Shown here piece after piece: positions 34,331 through 42,560 of a stretch of 64,000 nucleotides of DNA. The stretch comes from Pseudorhodobacter sp. MZDSW-24AT (GTDB taxonomy: Bacteria > Pseudomonadota > Alphaproteobacteria > Rhodobacterales > Rhodobacteraceae). The notes beneath the pieces were generated by a model. The model worked only from the letters and a program-made list of their open reading frames with translations. It was not told the origin of the DNA and did no database searches. The first letter of the stretch is position 1. Each line of letters begins with the position of its first letter. The translations under genes and the position numbers were made by a program. Where the stretch lies: contig NZ_PGOI01000009.1 of the NCBI RefSeq assembly GCF_002794355.1, positions 62,001 through 126,000 of the forward strand, given 5' to 3'.

Positions 34331-34360
34331 TTGCTTTGTCGATTGTCGACAACATACAAT
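34331..34360 (+). promoter_or_regulatory. promoter of the right arm with TTGTCGACAA operator (site 1)
   Basis: A TTGCTT (34331-34336) and TACAAT (34355-34360) are spaced by 18 bases. The spacer holds the perfect 10-base palindrome TTGTCGACAA (34343-34352), preceded by another TTGTCGA half copy. The same core occurs at sites 2 and 3. A dimeric regulator bound here would block the right-arm promoter and could also act on the divergent DUF4438 operon. The GntR/FCD protein encoded at 40942 is the likely ligand; that is inference. Confidence 0.7.
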
Positions 34361-34420
34361 TTACCGGAGGGCGAAGGAACTTCCAGAATCGGTTCCCGAG
34401 CAAGAACGAAAGCAGGTTGA

Positions 34421-35941
34421 ATGGGTTACGCCGCGTTTGCTGAACGTATGGGTCAGGTCAATGATCTCTTGAATGCCAAGTCTATTCTGGCTTGGGATGC
34501 GCGCACGATGATGCCAGCGGGCGGCGCAGAGACGCGGGCCAAGCAATTGGCGACGCTTTCGGTGCTGGCGCGCGATCATCTGGTGGCGGATGAAACCCGC
34601 AGCCTGCTGGACAAGGCAGAGGCCGAAGTTTCCAGCCTGCCTGAAGACAGTGTCGAGCGCACAATTTGTGCGCAGACGCGGGAAGCGATTGACTATCACC
34701 TGCGGATTCCGGCCGATCTGGTGCGCCGCCGGGCGGAAACCGGGTCGATCGGGCAAGACATCTGGGCGCGGGCGCGCGCCGCCGATGATTACGCGACCTT
34801 TGCCCCGGTGCTGGAGGAAACCGTTGCCCTGAACCGGGAGATGGCCGAGCACATCGGCTATTCCGCCCATCCCTATGACGCGCTGATGCATCGGTTTGAA
34901 CCGGGCGAGACGGTGGCCTCGTTGAACACGCTGTTTGCGCAATTGCGCGACGGGATGCTGCCGCTGCTGCGCGCGATTGCGCAAAAGGAAGGGCCGCGCT
35001 TTGATTTCCTTCAGCGCCCGTTCCCCAAGGAGCAGCAACTTGCCTTTGGTCTGAAGATGGCCGAGCGCGTGGGCTATGACCTGAACCGGGGACGGCTGGA
35101 CACCACGGTTCACCCGTTCGAGGTGTCTTTCACCCGCAATGATGTGCGCATCACCACCCGTGTGGTGGAGGAATGGATGCCCGCCTGTCTGTTCGGGTCG
35201 CTGCACGAAGCAGGCCATGCCCTGTATGAGCAGTATTGCGACCCGGCCTTTACCCGCACGCCGCTGGCGACCGATCTGGTCGGGCTTTACGCGGTGGGGG
35301 GTGTCAGTTTTGGCGCGCATGAAAGCCAGTCGCGCCTGTTTGAAAACCATGTGGGCCGCAGCCGGGAGTTCTGGGAGCTGAACTTTGCCGAGGCGCAGGC
35401 CGCGTTCCCCGACCAGTTGTCGGACATTGATGCCGAAACCTTCTGGCGCGCGGTCAACCGCGTGGCGCCGGGGTTCATCCGGGTGGAAGCCGATGAGCTG
35501 ACCTATGACTTCCACATCATGCTGCGGGTGGATCTGGAGGCCGCGCTGATCGACGGCAGCCTGAAGGTGGCGGATCTGCCCGAGGCATGGAATGCCAAGA
35601 TCAAGGAATATCTGGGTCTTGATGTGCCGAACAATCGCTTGGGTGTGCTTCAGGATGTGCACTGGTCTTCGGGCCAGATCGGGACCTTCTGCAACTATAC
35701 CATTGGCAATGTGATGGCAGGCCAGCTGTTCGAGGTGGCAACGCAGGATGCCACCGTGGCCGCGGGCATGGCCTCGGCCGATTATGTGCCGCTGCGCAAG
35801 TGGATGACCGAGCATGTGCATCGCCACGGGCGCCGCTACAGCCGCAACCAGTTGCTGGAAAAGGCAACCGGGCGTGCCTTGGACCCGGCCCCCTATATCG
35901 CGCACCTGACCGCCAAATATTCTGAAATCTACGGGATCTGA
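34421..35941 (+). CDS. carboxypeptidase M32 (Taq family)
   Basis: 506-residue metallocarboxypeptidase. The zinc motif HExxH appears as LHEAGHALYEQ (about residue 262), followed by the family hallmarks GAHESQSRLFENHVGRS, VRVEADELTYDFHIMLR and LGVLQDVHWSSGQIGTFCNYTIGN. M32 enzymes remove C-terminal residues from peptides in the cytoplasm. First gene of the right arm, behind promoter/operator site 1. AGCAGG before the ATG at 34421 supports the start. It may trim the imported compound. Confidence 0.94.
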   Translation: MGYAAFAERMGQVNDLLNAKSILAWDARTMMPAGGAETRAKQLATLSVLARDHLVADETRSLLDKAEAEVSSLPEDSVERTICAQTREAIDYHLRIPADLVRRRAETGSIGQDIWARARAADDYATFAPVLEETVALNREMAEHIGYSAHPYDALMHRFEPGETVASLNTLFAQLRDGMLPLLRAIAQKEGPRFDFLQRPFPKEQQLAFGLKMAERVGYDLNRGRLDTTVHPFEVSFTRNDVRITTRVVEEWMPACLFGSLHEAGHALYEQYCDPAFTRTPLATDLVGLYAVGGVSFGAHESQSRLFENHVGRSREFWELNFAEAQAAFPDQLSDIDAETFWRAVNRVAPGFIRVEADELTYDFHIMLRVDLEAALIDGSLKVADLPEAWNAKIKEYLGLDVPNNRLGVLQDVHWSSGQIGTFCNYTIGNVMAGQLFEVATQDATVAAGMASADYVPLRKWMTEHVHRHGRRYSRNQLLEKATGRALDPAPYIAHLTAKYSEIYGI

Positions 35942-35945
35942 TCCG

Positions 35946-37133
35946 ATGACCGAAGCCAGCAGCCGCCTTGCCTCCCGCGTCAAGCTTAAAGACGCGCATC
36001 TTGTGACCCGGATGACCGATATCGCCGAGGGCCTGCCTGATGTGATCAAGCTGGGCCGGGGCGACCCCGATCTGGACACGCCCGCGCATATCATCAAGGC
36101 GGGGCAGGAGGCGCTGGCCAATGGGGCCACGCATTACATGCACCCCTTGGGGATGCCCGCGTTGCGCCGGGCGATCGCCGACAACATCGCGGCCTATGGC
36201 GGTGCGCGCTATGAGCCGGAGAATATCGTGGTGACGCCCGGTGGGCAGCACGCGATGTTCGTGATCGCCTTGGCGCTTTTGAACCCCGGCGACGAGATTC
36301 TGGTGCCTTGCCCGGGCTATAACCCCTATCATCAGGCTGCCGAGATGGCCGGGGCCGAGACGGTGCACATCCGCACCTCGATGGAGACGAATTTCTGCGT
36401 CACCGCCGAAATGGTGCGGGCGCATATCACGCCGCGGTCAAAGATCCTTGTGCTGATCAATCCGAACAACCCCACCGGCACCGTGACCCCGCCCGCCGAG
36501 GTGGCGCGGATTGCCGAGGTGGCCAAGGAACACGACCTGATCGTGATTTCCGATGAGATCTATGCGCGGCTGACCTATGGCAACCACACCGTGCAGCCGG
36601 TGGCCGCGCTGCCGGGGATGTTTGAGCGCACGATCACGCTGTCGGGCATGTCCAAGGCCTATGCGATGACGGGGTGGCGGATCGGCTATTTCGCGGGGCC
36701 GCCTGATCTGATCCCGGCGCTGGCCGAGATCAACCATGCCTTCGCCATTTCCACCACCTCCGTCAGCCAGCATGCGGCGCTTGCCGCGCTGACGGGGCCG
36801 CAGGATTGTGTGGAAGACATGCGCGCCATCTATGACGAGCGGCGCCGGGTGCTGTGCGCCGGGCTGACCGAACTGGGCATTCCCTATGCCGAGCCGCAGG
36901 GGGCGTTTTACGTTTACGCCGATGTGTCGAAAACCGGGATCGGAGCCACGCTGTTTTGCGAGCGTCTGCTGCGCGAAGGCCAAGTGCTGATGTATCCGGG
37001 CGGGATTTACGGCGATTACACCGATGATTTCGTGCGCATGTCGCTGACCCAACCCGTTGCCCGCATCCGCGAGGCGATGACCCGTATGAAAGCGGTGGTC
37101 GAGACCATCCGCGCCGAAACCCGCGCTGCCTGA
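35946..37133 (+). CDS. pyridoxal phosphate-dependent aminotransferase, class I/II
   Basis: 395 residues; PLP Lys in LSGMSKAYAMTGWRIGY, NNPTGTVT, ISDEIYARLTY and C-terminal FVRMSLTQPV. Paralogue of the enzyme at 27872-29050 (nearly the same segments around the cofactor and GRGDPDLDTPAHI). It lies four bases after the M32 gene in the right-arm operon. A role in deaminating amino acids or amino-acid-like products released by the peptidases is inferred. Confidence 0.9.
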   Translation: MTEASSRLASRVKLKDAHLVTRMTDIAEGLPDVIKLGRGDPDLDTPAHIIKAGQEALANGATHYMHPLGMPALRRAIADNIAAYGGARYEPENIVVTPGGQHAMFVIALALLNPGDEILVPCPGYNPYHQAAEMAGAETVHIRTSMETNFCVTAEMVRAHITPRSKILVLINPNNPTGTVTPPAEVARIAEVAKEHDLIVISDEIYARLTYGNHTVQPVAALPGMFERTITLSGMSKAYAMTGWRIGYFAGPPDLIPALAEINHAFAISTTSVSQHAALAALTGPQDCVEDMRAIYDERRRVLCAGLTELGIPYAEPQGAFYVYADVSKTGIGATLFCERLLREGQVLMYPGGIYGDYTDDFVRMSLTQPVARIREAMTRMKAVVETIRAETRAA

Positions 37134-37144
37134 AGGAGGACAGG

Positions 37145-37624
37145 ATGAAAACCGACAACCCGAATGTGATCGGCATCAAGCACATGGCCTTTGGCGTGCG
37201 CGATGCGGAAAAGGCGCTGGAGACCTATGCGCGGTTTCTGGACGTGCCTGCGGATACGGAAATCACCGTCTTTCCGAAATCCAAGAACAAGGTCGCGCTC
37301 TTTAACCTGGGCGGGATCGAATACCAGCTGTGTGAATCGCTGGACCCCGAGGGGCGTTTTGCCAAGTGGATCGATGAGCGCGGCCACGAAGGGCTGCACC
37401 ACATCTGCTATGAGGTGAGCAACATCGATGACGCCTTGGCCCATGCGCAGGCCAAAGGGGCCAGTCTGCGCATCTGTCAGGCGTGCCAGAAATATGGCTC
37501 GCATCCGCATCCCGAAGGGTGGGTGGCCTTCCTCGACAATGATGCGGGCGGCATCGAGATCGAGTTCATGCAGGTCTACACGCCTGAGCAGCTGAAAGAA
37601 TACGAAGCGTTCAAGGGGATCTGA
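37145..37624 (+). CDS. VOC-superfamily protein, methylmalonyl-CoA epimerase-like
   Basis: 159 residues with paired beta-alpha-beta-beta-beta modules. Metal-ligand positions of the family are visible: His in GIKHMAFGV, Glu or Gln in YQLCES, His in GLHHICYEV and Glu in GIEIEFMQV. Closest pattern is methylmalonyl-CoA epimerase or glyoxalase. In this island it might isomerise or cleave a small acid intermediate. SD AGGAGG lies before the start; it is two bases from the deacylase gene downstream. Confidence 0.82.
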   Translation: MKTDNPNVIGIKHMAFGVRDAEKALETYARFLDVPADTEITVFPKSKNKVALFNLGGIEYQLCESLDPEGRFAKWIDERGHEGLHHICYEVSNIDDALAHAQAKGASLRICQACQKYGSHPHPEGWVAFLDNDAGGIEIEFMQVYTPEQLKEYEAFKGI

Positions 37625-37625
37625 G

Positions 37626-38615
37626 ATGAGCGGAAAGACCATAACCGTTGGCACCGCTTCGGCCGAGCCCGGCAGCATCGCGCGGGGCGTGATCCCGGTG
37701 ACGACTTTGGCCGGGGGCACCGCGCTGGACATTCCGGTGGTGATCGTGAACGGCGTGAACGCAGGCCCGGTGTTCTGGGTGAACGGGGCCATCCACGGCG
37801 ACGAACCCGAAGGCCCGCTGGCCTGTCAGATCGCGTTGGCCGAGGTGGACCCGGCGCACCTGTCGGGCACGCTGGTGATGTGCCCGGTGGTGAACGTGCC
37901 TGCGTTCGAGGCGGCGCAGCGCGGCAATCCGGCGGATACCTTCAGCTATGACATGAACCGCATCTATCCGGGGCGCGAGAACGGCTATCTGTCCGAACGC
38001 GTGGCCGCCGCCCATGCCGCCGCGATGGGGCCGCTGGCGGATTTCGAGATCTCGATCCATTCCGGGGGCGCGCATTCCTTTCTCGACAAGTCGATGTTCA
38101 TCGACGAGTCGCCGGAAAGCGTGGAGCTTGGCACCGCGATGGGGCCGGGCTGGGGGTGCATCATGTCGAACTTCAACCCGACAGGCAGCCCGATGGCCTA
38201 TCTGAAAAAGCTGGGCAAGGTGGGCATCACGGTGGAGCTTGGCGGGCGTTCGGCCACCTCTCCCGAGGCCTTTGCGCGCATCGGGCGCGAGCTGGCCAAT
38301 TCCATCCTGAACATCCTGCGCCATTACAAGATGTATCCGGGGCAGGCCGAATACCCGTCGCCCCGCTACAAGGGACAGCAAGAGGCGTTGTTGGCTCCGG
38401 CCTCGGGGATCTTTGTGCCCGAGCCGGGCGTGGCCTTCCTGACCATGATGAAGAAGGGCGACCGGATCGCGCGGATCAAGAGCATTTTCGGCGATGTGCT
38501 GGGCGAGATCGTGGCCCCGGCCGATGGCATGTTCTTTGGTCTGCGCGCCTTGCCCAATGTCACCACCGGTGACTGGTGCTGCTTCTTCTGCAAGGTCGAA
38601 GGAACGAGGGACTGA
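37626..38615 (+). CDS. succinylglutamate desuccinylase/aspartoacylase (AstE/AspA) family hydrolase
   Basis: 329 residues, M14-like zinc amidohydrolase. Zinc ligands His and Glu in GAIHGDEPEG, NVPAFEAAQRGNP and DMNRIYPG (substrate carboxylate binding), zinc His in SIHSGG, and catalytic Glu in TVELGGRS. Family members remove acyl groups from N-acyl amino acids; DoeB of ectoine breakdown is one. Together with the creatinase-like M24 gene this makes a DoeA/DoeB-like pair, though the substrate need not be ectoine. No ectoine transporter or doeX/doeD set is seen. Confidence 0.88.
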   Translation: MSGKTITVGTASAEPGSIARGVIPVTTLAGGTALDIPVVIVNGVNAGPVFWVNGAIHGDEPEGPLACQIALAEVDPAHLSGTLVMCPVVNVPAFEAAQRGNPADTFSYDMNRIYPGRENGYLSERVAAAHAAAMGPLADFEISIHSGGAHSFLDKSMFIDESPESVELGTAMGPGWGCIMSNFNPTGSPMAYLKKLGKVGITVELGGRSATSPEAFARIGRELANSILNILRHYKMYPGQAEYPSPRYKGQQEALLAPASGIFVPEPGVAFLTMMKKGDRIARIKSIFGDVLGEIVAPADGMFFGLRALPNVTTGDWCCFFCKVEGTRD

Positions 38616-38620
38616 CCCGG

Positions 38621-39544
38621 ATGGATCATGTGCGCGACCTTGTGGGCTACAGCGGCTCTGCATCGCCCGACATCTCCTGGCCAAATGGCGGGCGGGTCGC
38701 GGTCAATTTCGTGATGAATTACGAGGAAGGCTCGGAGTATTCGATCGGGGACGGTGACGGGAAATCCGACACCGTGCTGACCGAGGTTTCGTCCCCCCGC
38801 GTGCCGGTGGGGCAGCGTGATCTGGCCGCCGAGAGCATGTTTGAATATGGCAGTCGCGTTGGCTTTTGGCGCATTTACCGGCTGTTTCAGGAGACCGGGC
38901 TGCCGATGACGGTTTTCGCGTCGGCCTTGGCGCTGGAGCGGCACCCGGAAGTTGCGCAGGCGCTGCGGGACACCGACTGGGATATGGTGTGCCACGGGTG
39001 GCGCTGGGTGGAGCATTACCTGCTGGATGAGGCGACCGAGCGCGACCACATCGCGCGGGGGCATGAGGTGATCTCGCGCCTGATCGGTCGCCCGCCCGAA
39101 GGGTTTTACTGCCGCTATGGGCCGTCGACGGCCACGCGGCGGTTGGTGGTGGAGCATGGCGGCTACAGCTATGACAGCGACGCCTACAACGATGACCTGC
39201 CTTATTGGTGCACCGTTGGCGGGCGTTCGCATCTGGTGGTGCCCTATTCTCAGGTGACGAATGACGCCAAGCTGGTGGGCGGGCCGCTGGTGACGGGGCG
39301 GGCGTTCGGCGAGTTTCTGATCGACAGCTTTGAAGGCTTTGTCGCCGAGGCGCATCTGCATCCGCGCATGATGTCGGTGGGGATGCACACGCGGATTCTG
39401 GGCCATCCGGGGCGGCTTGCCGGGCTGCGCATGTTCATCGACCATATCAAGGGCCATAAGGAAGCTTGGATCTGCCGCCGCAGCGATCTTGCGCAGCATT
39501 GGCGTCTGCACGTGCCGCCGCCTGCGCCCGAGGTTGCGGCATGA
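38621..39544 (+). CDS. PuuE-like allantoinase, polysaccharide-deacetylase fold
   Basis: 307 residues. It matches the PuuE/allantoinase group of the polysaccharide deacetylase superfamily: RDLVGYSG at the start, RVAVNFVMNYEEGSE, ESMFEYGSRVGFWRIYRLF, VCHGWRWVEHY, TRRLVVEHGGYSYDSDAYNDDLPYW. PuuE opens allantoin to allantoate without being a classic amidohydrolase. The stretch that reads TGRTSPNTRR in my recollection of uric-acid-cluster PuuE reads CRYGPSTATRR here, so the substrate may differ. The start at 38621 follows GAGGG. It overlaps AllA by four bases. Confidence 0.84.
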   Translation: MDHVRDLVGYSGSASPDISWPNGGRVAVNFVMNYEEGSEYSIGDGDGKSDTVLTEVSSPRVPVGQRDLAAESMFEYGSRVGFWRIYRLFQETGLPMTVFASALALERHPEVAQALRDTDWDMVCHGWRWVEHYLLDEATERDHIARGHEVISRLIGRPPEGFYCRYGPSTATRRLVVEHGGYSYDSDAYNDDLPYWCTVGGRSHLVVPYSQVTNDAKLVGGPLVTGRAFGEFLIDSFEGFVAEAHLHPRMMSVGMHTRILGHPGRLAGLRMFIDHIKGHKEAWICRRSDLAQHWRLHVPPPAPEVAA

Positions 39545-40050
39545 TCCTGACCCCCATCCCCGCTGATGCGGCTGCCTTTGCGCGCTTTGGCACCTTGGTT
39601 GAAAAGCCCGAGGTTGCCGGAGAGCGGCGCATGTTCAGTGAGTGGCTGCCCGCGCAGGATGGATTGGCGCTTCAGTTTCATCTGAACCATGTTGCGCCGA
39701 CGCGGCTGCCAAGCCCGCTTTCGCAGGTGGAGCGGCACCCTCATTCGGCGCAGGTTTTCCTTCCGGTGGATGTGTCGCGCTATCTGGTGGTGGTGATGCC
39801 ACGGATGGCGGATGGCGCGCCCGATCTGTTGCACGCGGTCTGCTTTGAGGTGCCGGGCAGTGTGGGCGTGATCTATCGGCGCGATGTCTGGCATGCGGGA
39901 ATGATGGTGCTGGACCGTCCGGGAAGCTTTGCCGTGCTGATGTCGCGCGGCGCGCAGGATGATGATGTGTTTCTGCCCATTCCCCCCCTTACGCTTTCCG
40001 CACGGTCGGGCCATGACCTGCGGATCACAAGAAACGGACACACCGCATGA
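39541..40050 (+). CDS. allA: ureidoglycolate lyase family protein
   Basis: 169 residues, cupin-fold AllA family. Segments MILTPIPADAAAFARFGTLVE, FHLNHVAPTRLPSPLSQVERHPHSAQVFLPV (with the conserved His and Glu) and GVIYRRDVWHAGMMVLDRPGSFAVL match AllA, which splits ureidoglycolate to glyoxylate and urea. Adjacent to PuuE as in uric-acid clusters, but urate oxidase, OHCU decarboxylase and transthyretin-like genes are absent from the window. The real substrate may be a ureido or carbamoyl acid made from the imported compound. Confidence 0.85.
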   Translation: MILTPIPADAAAFARFGTLVEKPEVAGERRMFSEWLPAQDGLALQFHLNHVAPTRLPSPLSQVERHPHSAQVFLPVDVSRYLVVVMPRMADGAPDLLHAVCFEVPGSVGVIYRRDVWHAGMMVLDRPGSFAVLMSRGAQDDDVFLPIPPLTLSARSGHDLRITRNGHTA

Positions 40051-40949
40051 CACATACCCCCCGCCTGTTCGTGCCGCTGATCACGCCTTTTGCGGCGGAT
40101 CTTTCGGTCGATCTGCCCCGGCTGACGGCTGTCGCGCAGCGCATGCTGGATGATGGCGCCGATGGGCTTGCCCCGTTCGGGACCACATCAGAGGCCACTT
40201 CGATGAGCGTGGAAGAGCGCATGGCGGCTCTGGAGGCGCTGGTGGCGGCGGGCATTGCGCCGTCTTGCCTGATCCCCGGCACCGGCTGCGCGGCCTTGCC
40301 GGATACCATCCGCCTGACCAAACACGCGGTGGCGCTGGGCGTGCGGGGCACGCTGACGCTGCCGCCCTTCTTTTACAAACCTGTGTCCGAAGAGGGCGTC
40401 TTTGACTCCTATGCGCGGGTGATCGAGGCCGTGGGGCCGGGCTTGCGCCTGTTCCTGTATCACATTCCGCAGATGTCGGGCGTGGCGATCACCGTGACGC
40501 TGATCGGGCGGCTGATGGAGGCTTTTCCGGGGGTGGTGGCAGGGTTGAAGGACAGTTCCGGCAACTGGGAGAACACCGCCGCCATCATCGCGGCCTTTCC
40601 GCAGATCGAGACGTATTCGGCCTCAGAGGCGCTGCTGTCCAAGAATGTGGCCGCCGGTGGCGCGGGCTGTATCAGCGCAAGCGCCAATGTAAACGCCCAT
40701 GGCATTGCCGCGCTGATCCGGGGCCTTGGCACGGCGGAGGAAGGCAAGTTGCAGGCCGATGCGGCGGCCATCCGCAGCCTGTGTGAAAAGCTGCCCTTGA
40801 TCCCCGGGGTAAAGGCGATCGTGGCCCGCCGCATGCAGGATGCGGGCTATGCCAGAGTGCGCCCGCCGCTGGTGGCGGTGGGGCAGGATCATTCCGACGC
40901 GGTGAAAAAGGTCGCCACCCTGAGTTATGGAGAGAGTGCAAGTGTCTGA
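40047..40949 (+). CDS. DapA-family (dihydrodipicolinate synthase/N-acetylneuraminate lyase) aldolase
   Basis: 300-residue (beta/alpha)8 class I aldolase. It has FGTTSEA (family GTTGE), the Tyr of FLYHIPQMSG, and the Schiff-base Lys in AGLKDSSGNW. Members condense or cleave pyruvate with aldehydes; here a catabolic cleavage releasing pyruvate is plausible. It overlaps allA by four bases and its 3' end contains the regulator's ribosome site. Confidence 0.88.
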   Translation: MTHTPRLFVPLITPFAADLSVDLPRLTAVAQRMLDDGADGLAPFGTTSEATSMSVEERMAALEALVAAGIAPSCLIPGTGCAALPDTIRLTKHAVALGVRGTLTLPPFFYKPVSEEGVFDSYARVIEAVGPGLRLFLYHIPQMSGVAITVTLIGRLMEAFPGVVAGLKDSSGNWENTAAIIAAFPQIETYSASEALLSKNVAAGGAGCISASANVNAHGIAALIRGLGTAEEGKLQADAAAIRSLCEKLPLIPGVKAIVARRMQDAGYARVRPPLVAVGQDHSDAVKKVATLSYGESASV

Positions 40950-41652
40950 TCCGGTTTCTGGCCAGATGGCCCAAGCGTTGGATGCCTCAACGCCCGACCT
41001 GTCCCCTATCGAGCAGACGCCGCTGAAGGTTCAGATCGCAGACCGGTTGCGGCGCGCGATCATCACCGGAAAGATGCGCCCGGGCGCGGTGCTGGTGGAA
41101 ACAGCCTTGGCCGAGCAGATGAATGTCAGCCGCGCGCCGATCCGGGAGGCGATCCAGATTCTGGAGTCGGACGGGTTGGTGGAAACCGTGGCCTACAAGG
41201 GCAAGCGGGTGAAGCCGCTGACCGTGCGCGAGGTGACGGAAACCTTTGAGATGCGGCAGCTTTACGAGGTGCTTGCGGTGCGCCGCATCATCGCGGGCGG
41301 GGTGGATGTGCAGGCGCTGCACCGGCCCTATGCCGATATGGTGGAAGCTGCCGAGGCTGGCGACCGGGAAAGCCTTGTCGCGGGGGACGAGCGGTTTCAC
41401 CGCACGCTGATCCGGCTGGCCGATCACGATCTGCTGCTGCAGACGTGGAACAGCATTTACATGCGTGTTCACCAGATCATGGCGCTGCGCAATGACCGCA
41501 AGGTGCCGCTGGTGGATATTGCCACCAACCACCTGCCGATCATTCACGCCTTGGAGAAGCGCGATCTTGAAAAGGCCGTGGCCTTGATGTCGGAGCACAC
41601 GCGGGCGCTGAATGACTTTGACCCCGCCCGGATCGTGCAGGACCCGGCGTGA
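40942..41652 (+). CDS. GntR-family transcriptional regulator with FCD domain, inferred island regulator
   Basis: 236 residues. Winged helix: KVQIADRLRRAIITGKMRPGAVLVETALAEQMNVSRAPIREAIQILESDGLV. The C-terminal FCD domain shows the metal-type residues in ETFEMRQLYEVLA, GDERFHRTLIR and ITHL-like NHLPIIHALEKRD. The GTG at 40942 is preferred because GGAGAG is seven bases upstream and it overlaps the DapA stop; ATG at 40927 is the alternative. Three TGTCGACA palindromes in the island's promoters suit a dimeric GntR protein. As it lies inside the right-arm operon it would also autoregulate. The inducer is probably an intermediate of the pathway. Confidence 0.9.
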   Translation: MSDPVSGQMAQALDASTPDLSPIEQTPLKVQIADRLRRAIITGKMRPGAVLVETALAEQMNVSRAPIREAIQILESDGLVETVAYKGKRVKPLTVREVTETFEMRQLYEVLAVRRIIAGGVDVQALHRPYADMVEAAEAGDRESLVAGDERFHRTLIRLADHDLLLQTWNSIYMRVHQIMALRNDRKVPLVDIATNHLPIIHALEKRDLEKAVALMSEHTRALNDFDPARIVQDPA

Positions 41653-42560
41653 TGGCAAACCGTGTCCTGATCACCGGCGCGGGGGGCTTTGTCGGAGGGG
41701 CGCTTTCGGCAGGTTTTGCGGCCTTGGGGTGGCAGGTCACGGGTGTGGATCTTGAGTTTGATGCAGGCGCGGCGGCGCGCCTGCAAGGCTGTGACCTGAT
41801 CACGGCCGATCTGGGAGGCCTGGTGGTGCCGGACCTGCCACGGGCCGATGTGATCTTGCATGCGGCGGCGCTCACGACAGAGGCGGAGGCGCTGGGCATT
41901 TCCGCAGCAGAGCATGTGGCGCGCAACACCGCACCCTTGCTGGGCATTCTGCGCCACGCTGCGGCACAGCCGCCGCAGGCTTTTGTGTTTCTGTCCTCGA
42001 GCGGCATCTTTGCGGGCACCGAAGGCGGCCCGGATCTGACCGATGACTGTGTGCCCACCGGTCTTGCGCCCTATTCTGCGGCCAAGCGCGCGGGGGAGCT
42101 GTTGGCGGCCTCGGCCTTGGCGGGGTGCTGCCCGGTGCATGTGCTGCGGTTGGGATATATCTATGGGCCCGATGAGATGGCGCGGACCAGCCGGATGCGG
42201 GTTTCGGTGGTTGCCGCGATGATCGCTGCGGCCCGCGCCGGGCAGGCGCTGCCGTTGCGCAGCGATGACCCGCGCAGGGACTGGACCTTTGCGCCGGATC
42301 TTGCGCCCGCGATGGCTGCTTTGGTGGCGCAGGCCCCGGCGGGCCGCCCTGTGCATTTCGGCAGCGGCCATATTTTGCACGACAGTGCGCTGGCTGCGCT
42401 GATCGCGCGCCACTTCGGCACATTGCGGCTGAGCCGTGTTGCGAGCGTTGGGGCGAAACCGCCGATGGTGGCAAGCCGTTTGCCCGCGCTTGCCGGGTTT
42501 CGCTGGACGGCGCCGGATGAGGGTATCGCCGCGCTGTGTCGACAGCAGGTGGCCGCATGA
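41652..42560 (+). CDS. NAD-dependent epimerase/dehydratase (extended SDR)
   Basis: 302 residues. Nucleotide motif ITGAGGFVGGAL, then active-site SSSGIFAG and YSAAKRAGE (Tyr-x3-Lys), and LRLGYIYGP. Extended short-chain dehydrogenases of this type oxidise, epimerise or dehydrate sugar-like or polyol substrates. It forms TGATG with the regulator stop and overlaps the next oxidoreductase gene by four bases. Together with three Gfo/Idh proteins in the island, it hints that part of the imported compound is sugar- or polyol-like. Confidence 0.86.
   Translation: MANRVLITGAGGFVGGALSAGFAALGWQVTGVDLEFDAGAAARLQGCDLITADLGGLVVPDLPRADVILHAAALTTEAEALGISAAEHVARNTAPLLGILRHAAAQPPQAFVFLSSSGIFAGTEGGPDLTDDCVPTGLAPYSAAKRAGELLAASALAGCCPVHVLRLGYIYGPDEMARTSRMRVSVVAAMIAAARAGQALPLRSDDPRRDWTFAPDLAPAMAALVAQAPAGRPVHFGSGHILHDSALAALIARHFGTLRLSRVASVGAKPPMVASRLPALAGFRWTAPDEGIAALCRQQVAA

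Noticed and set aside
34361-36130. 589-residue minus-strand open frame opposite the M32 carboxypeptidase
   Set aside because: It covers the M32 gene and the promoter region; codon pattern and composition are those of a shadow frame.
42533-42546. TGTCGACA core at the end of the epimerase gene
   Set aside because: It is inside coding sequence with no promoter-like elements and without the A/T flanks of the three promoter sites; probably chance.
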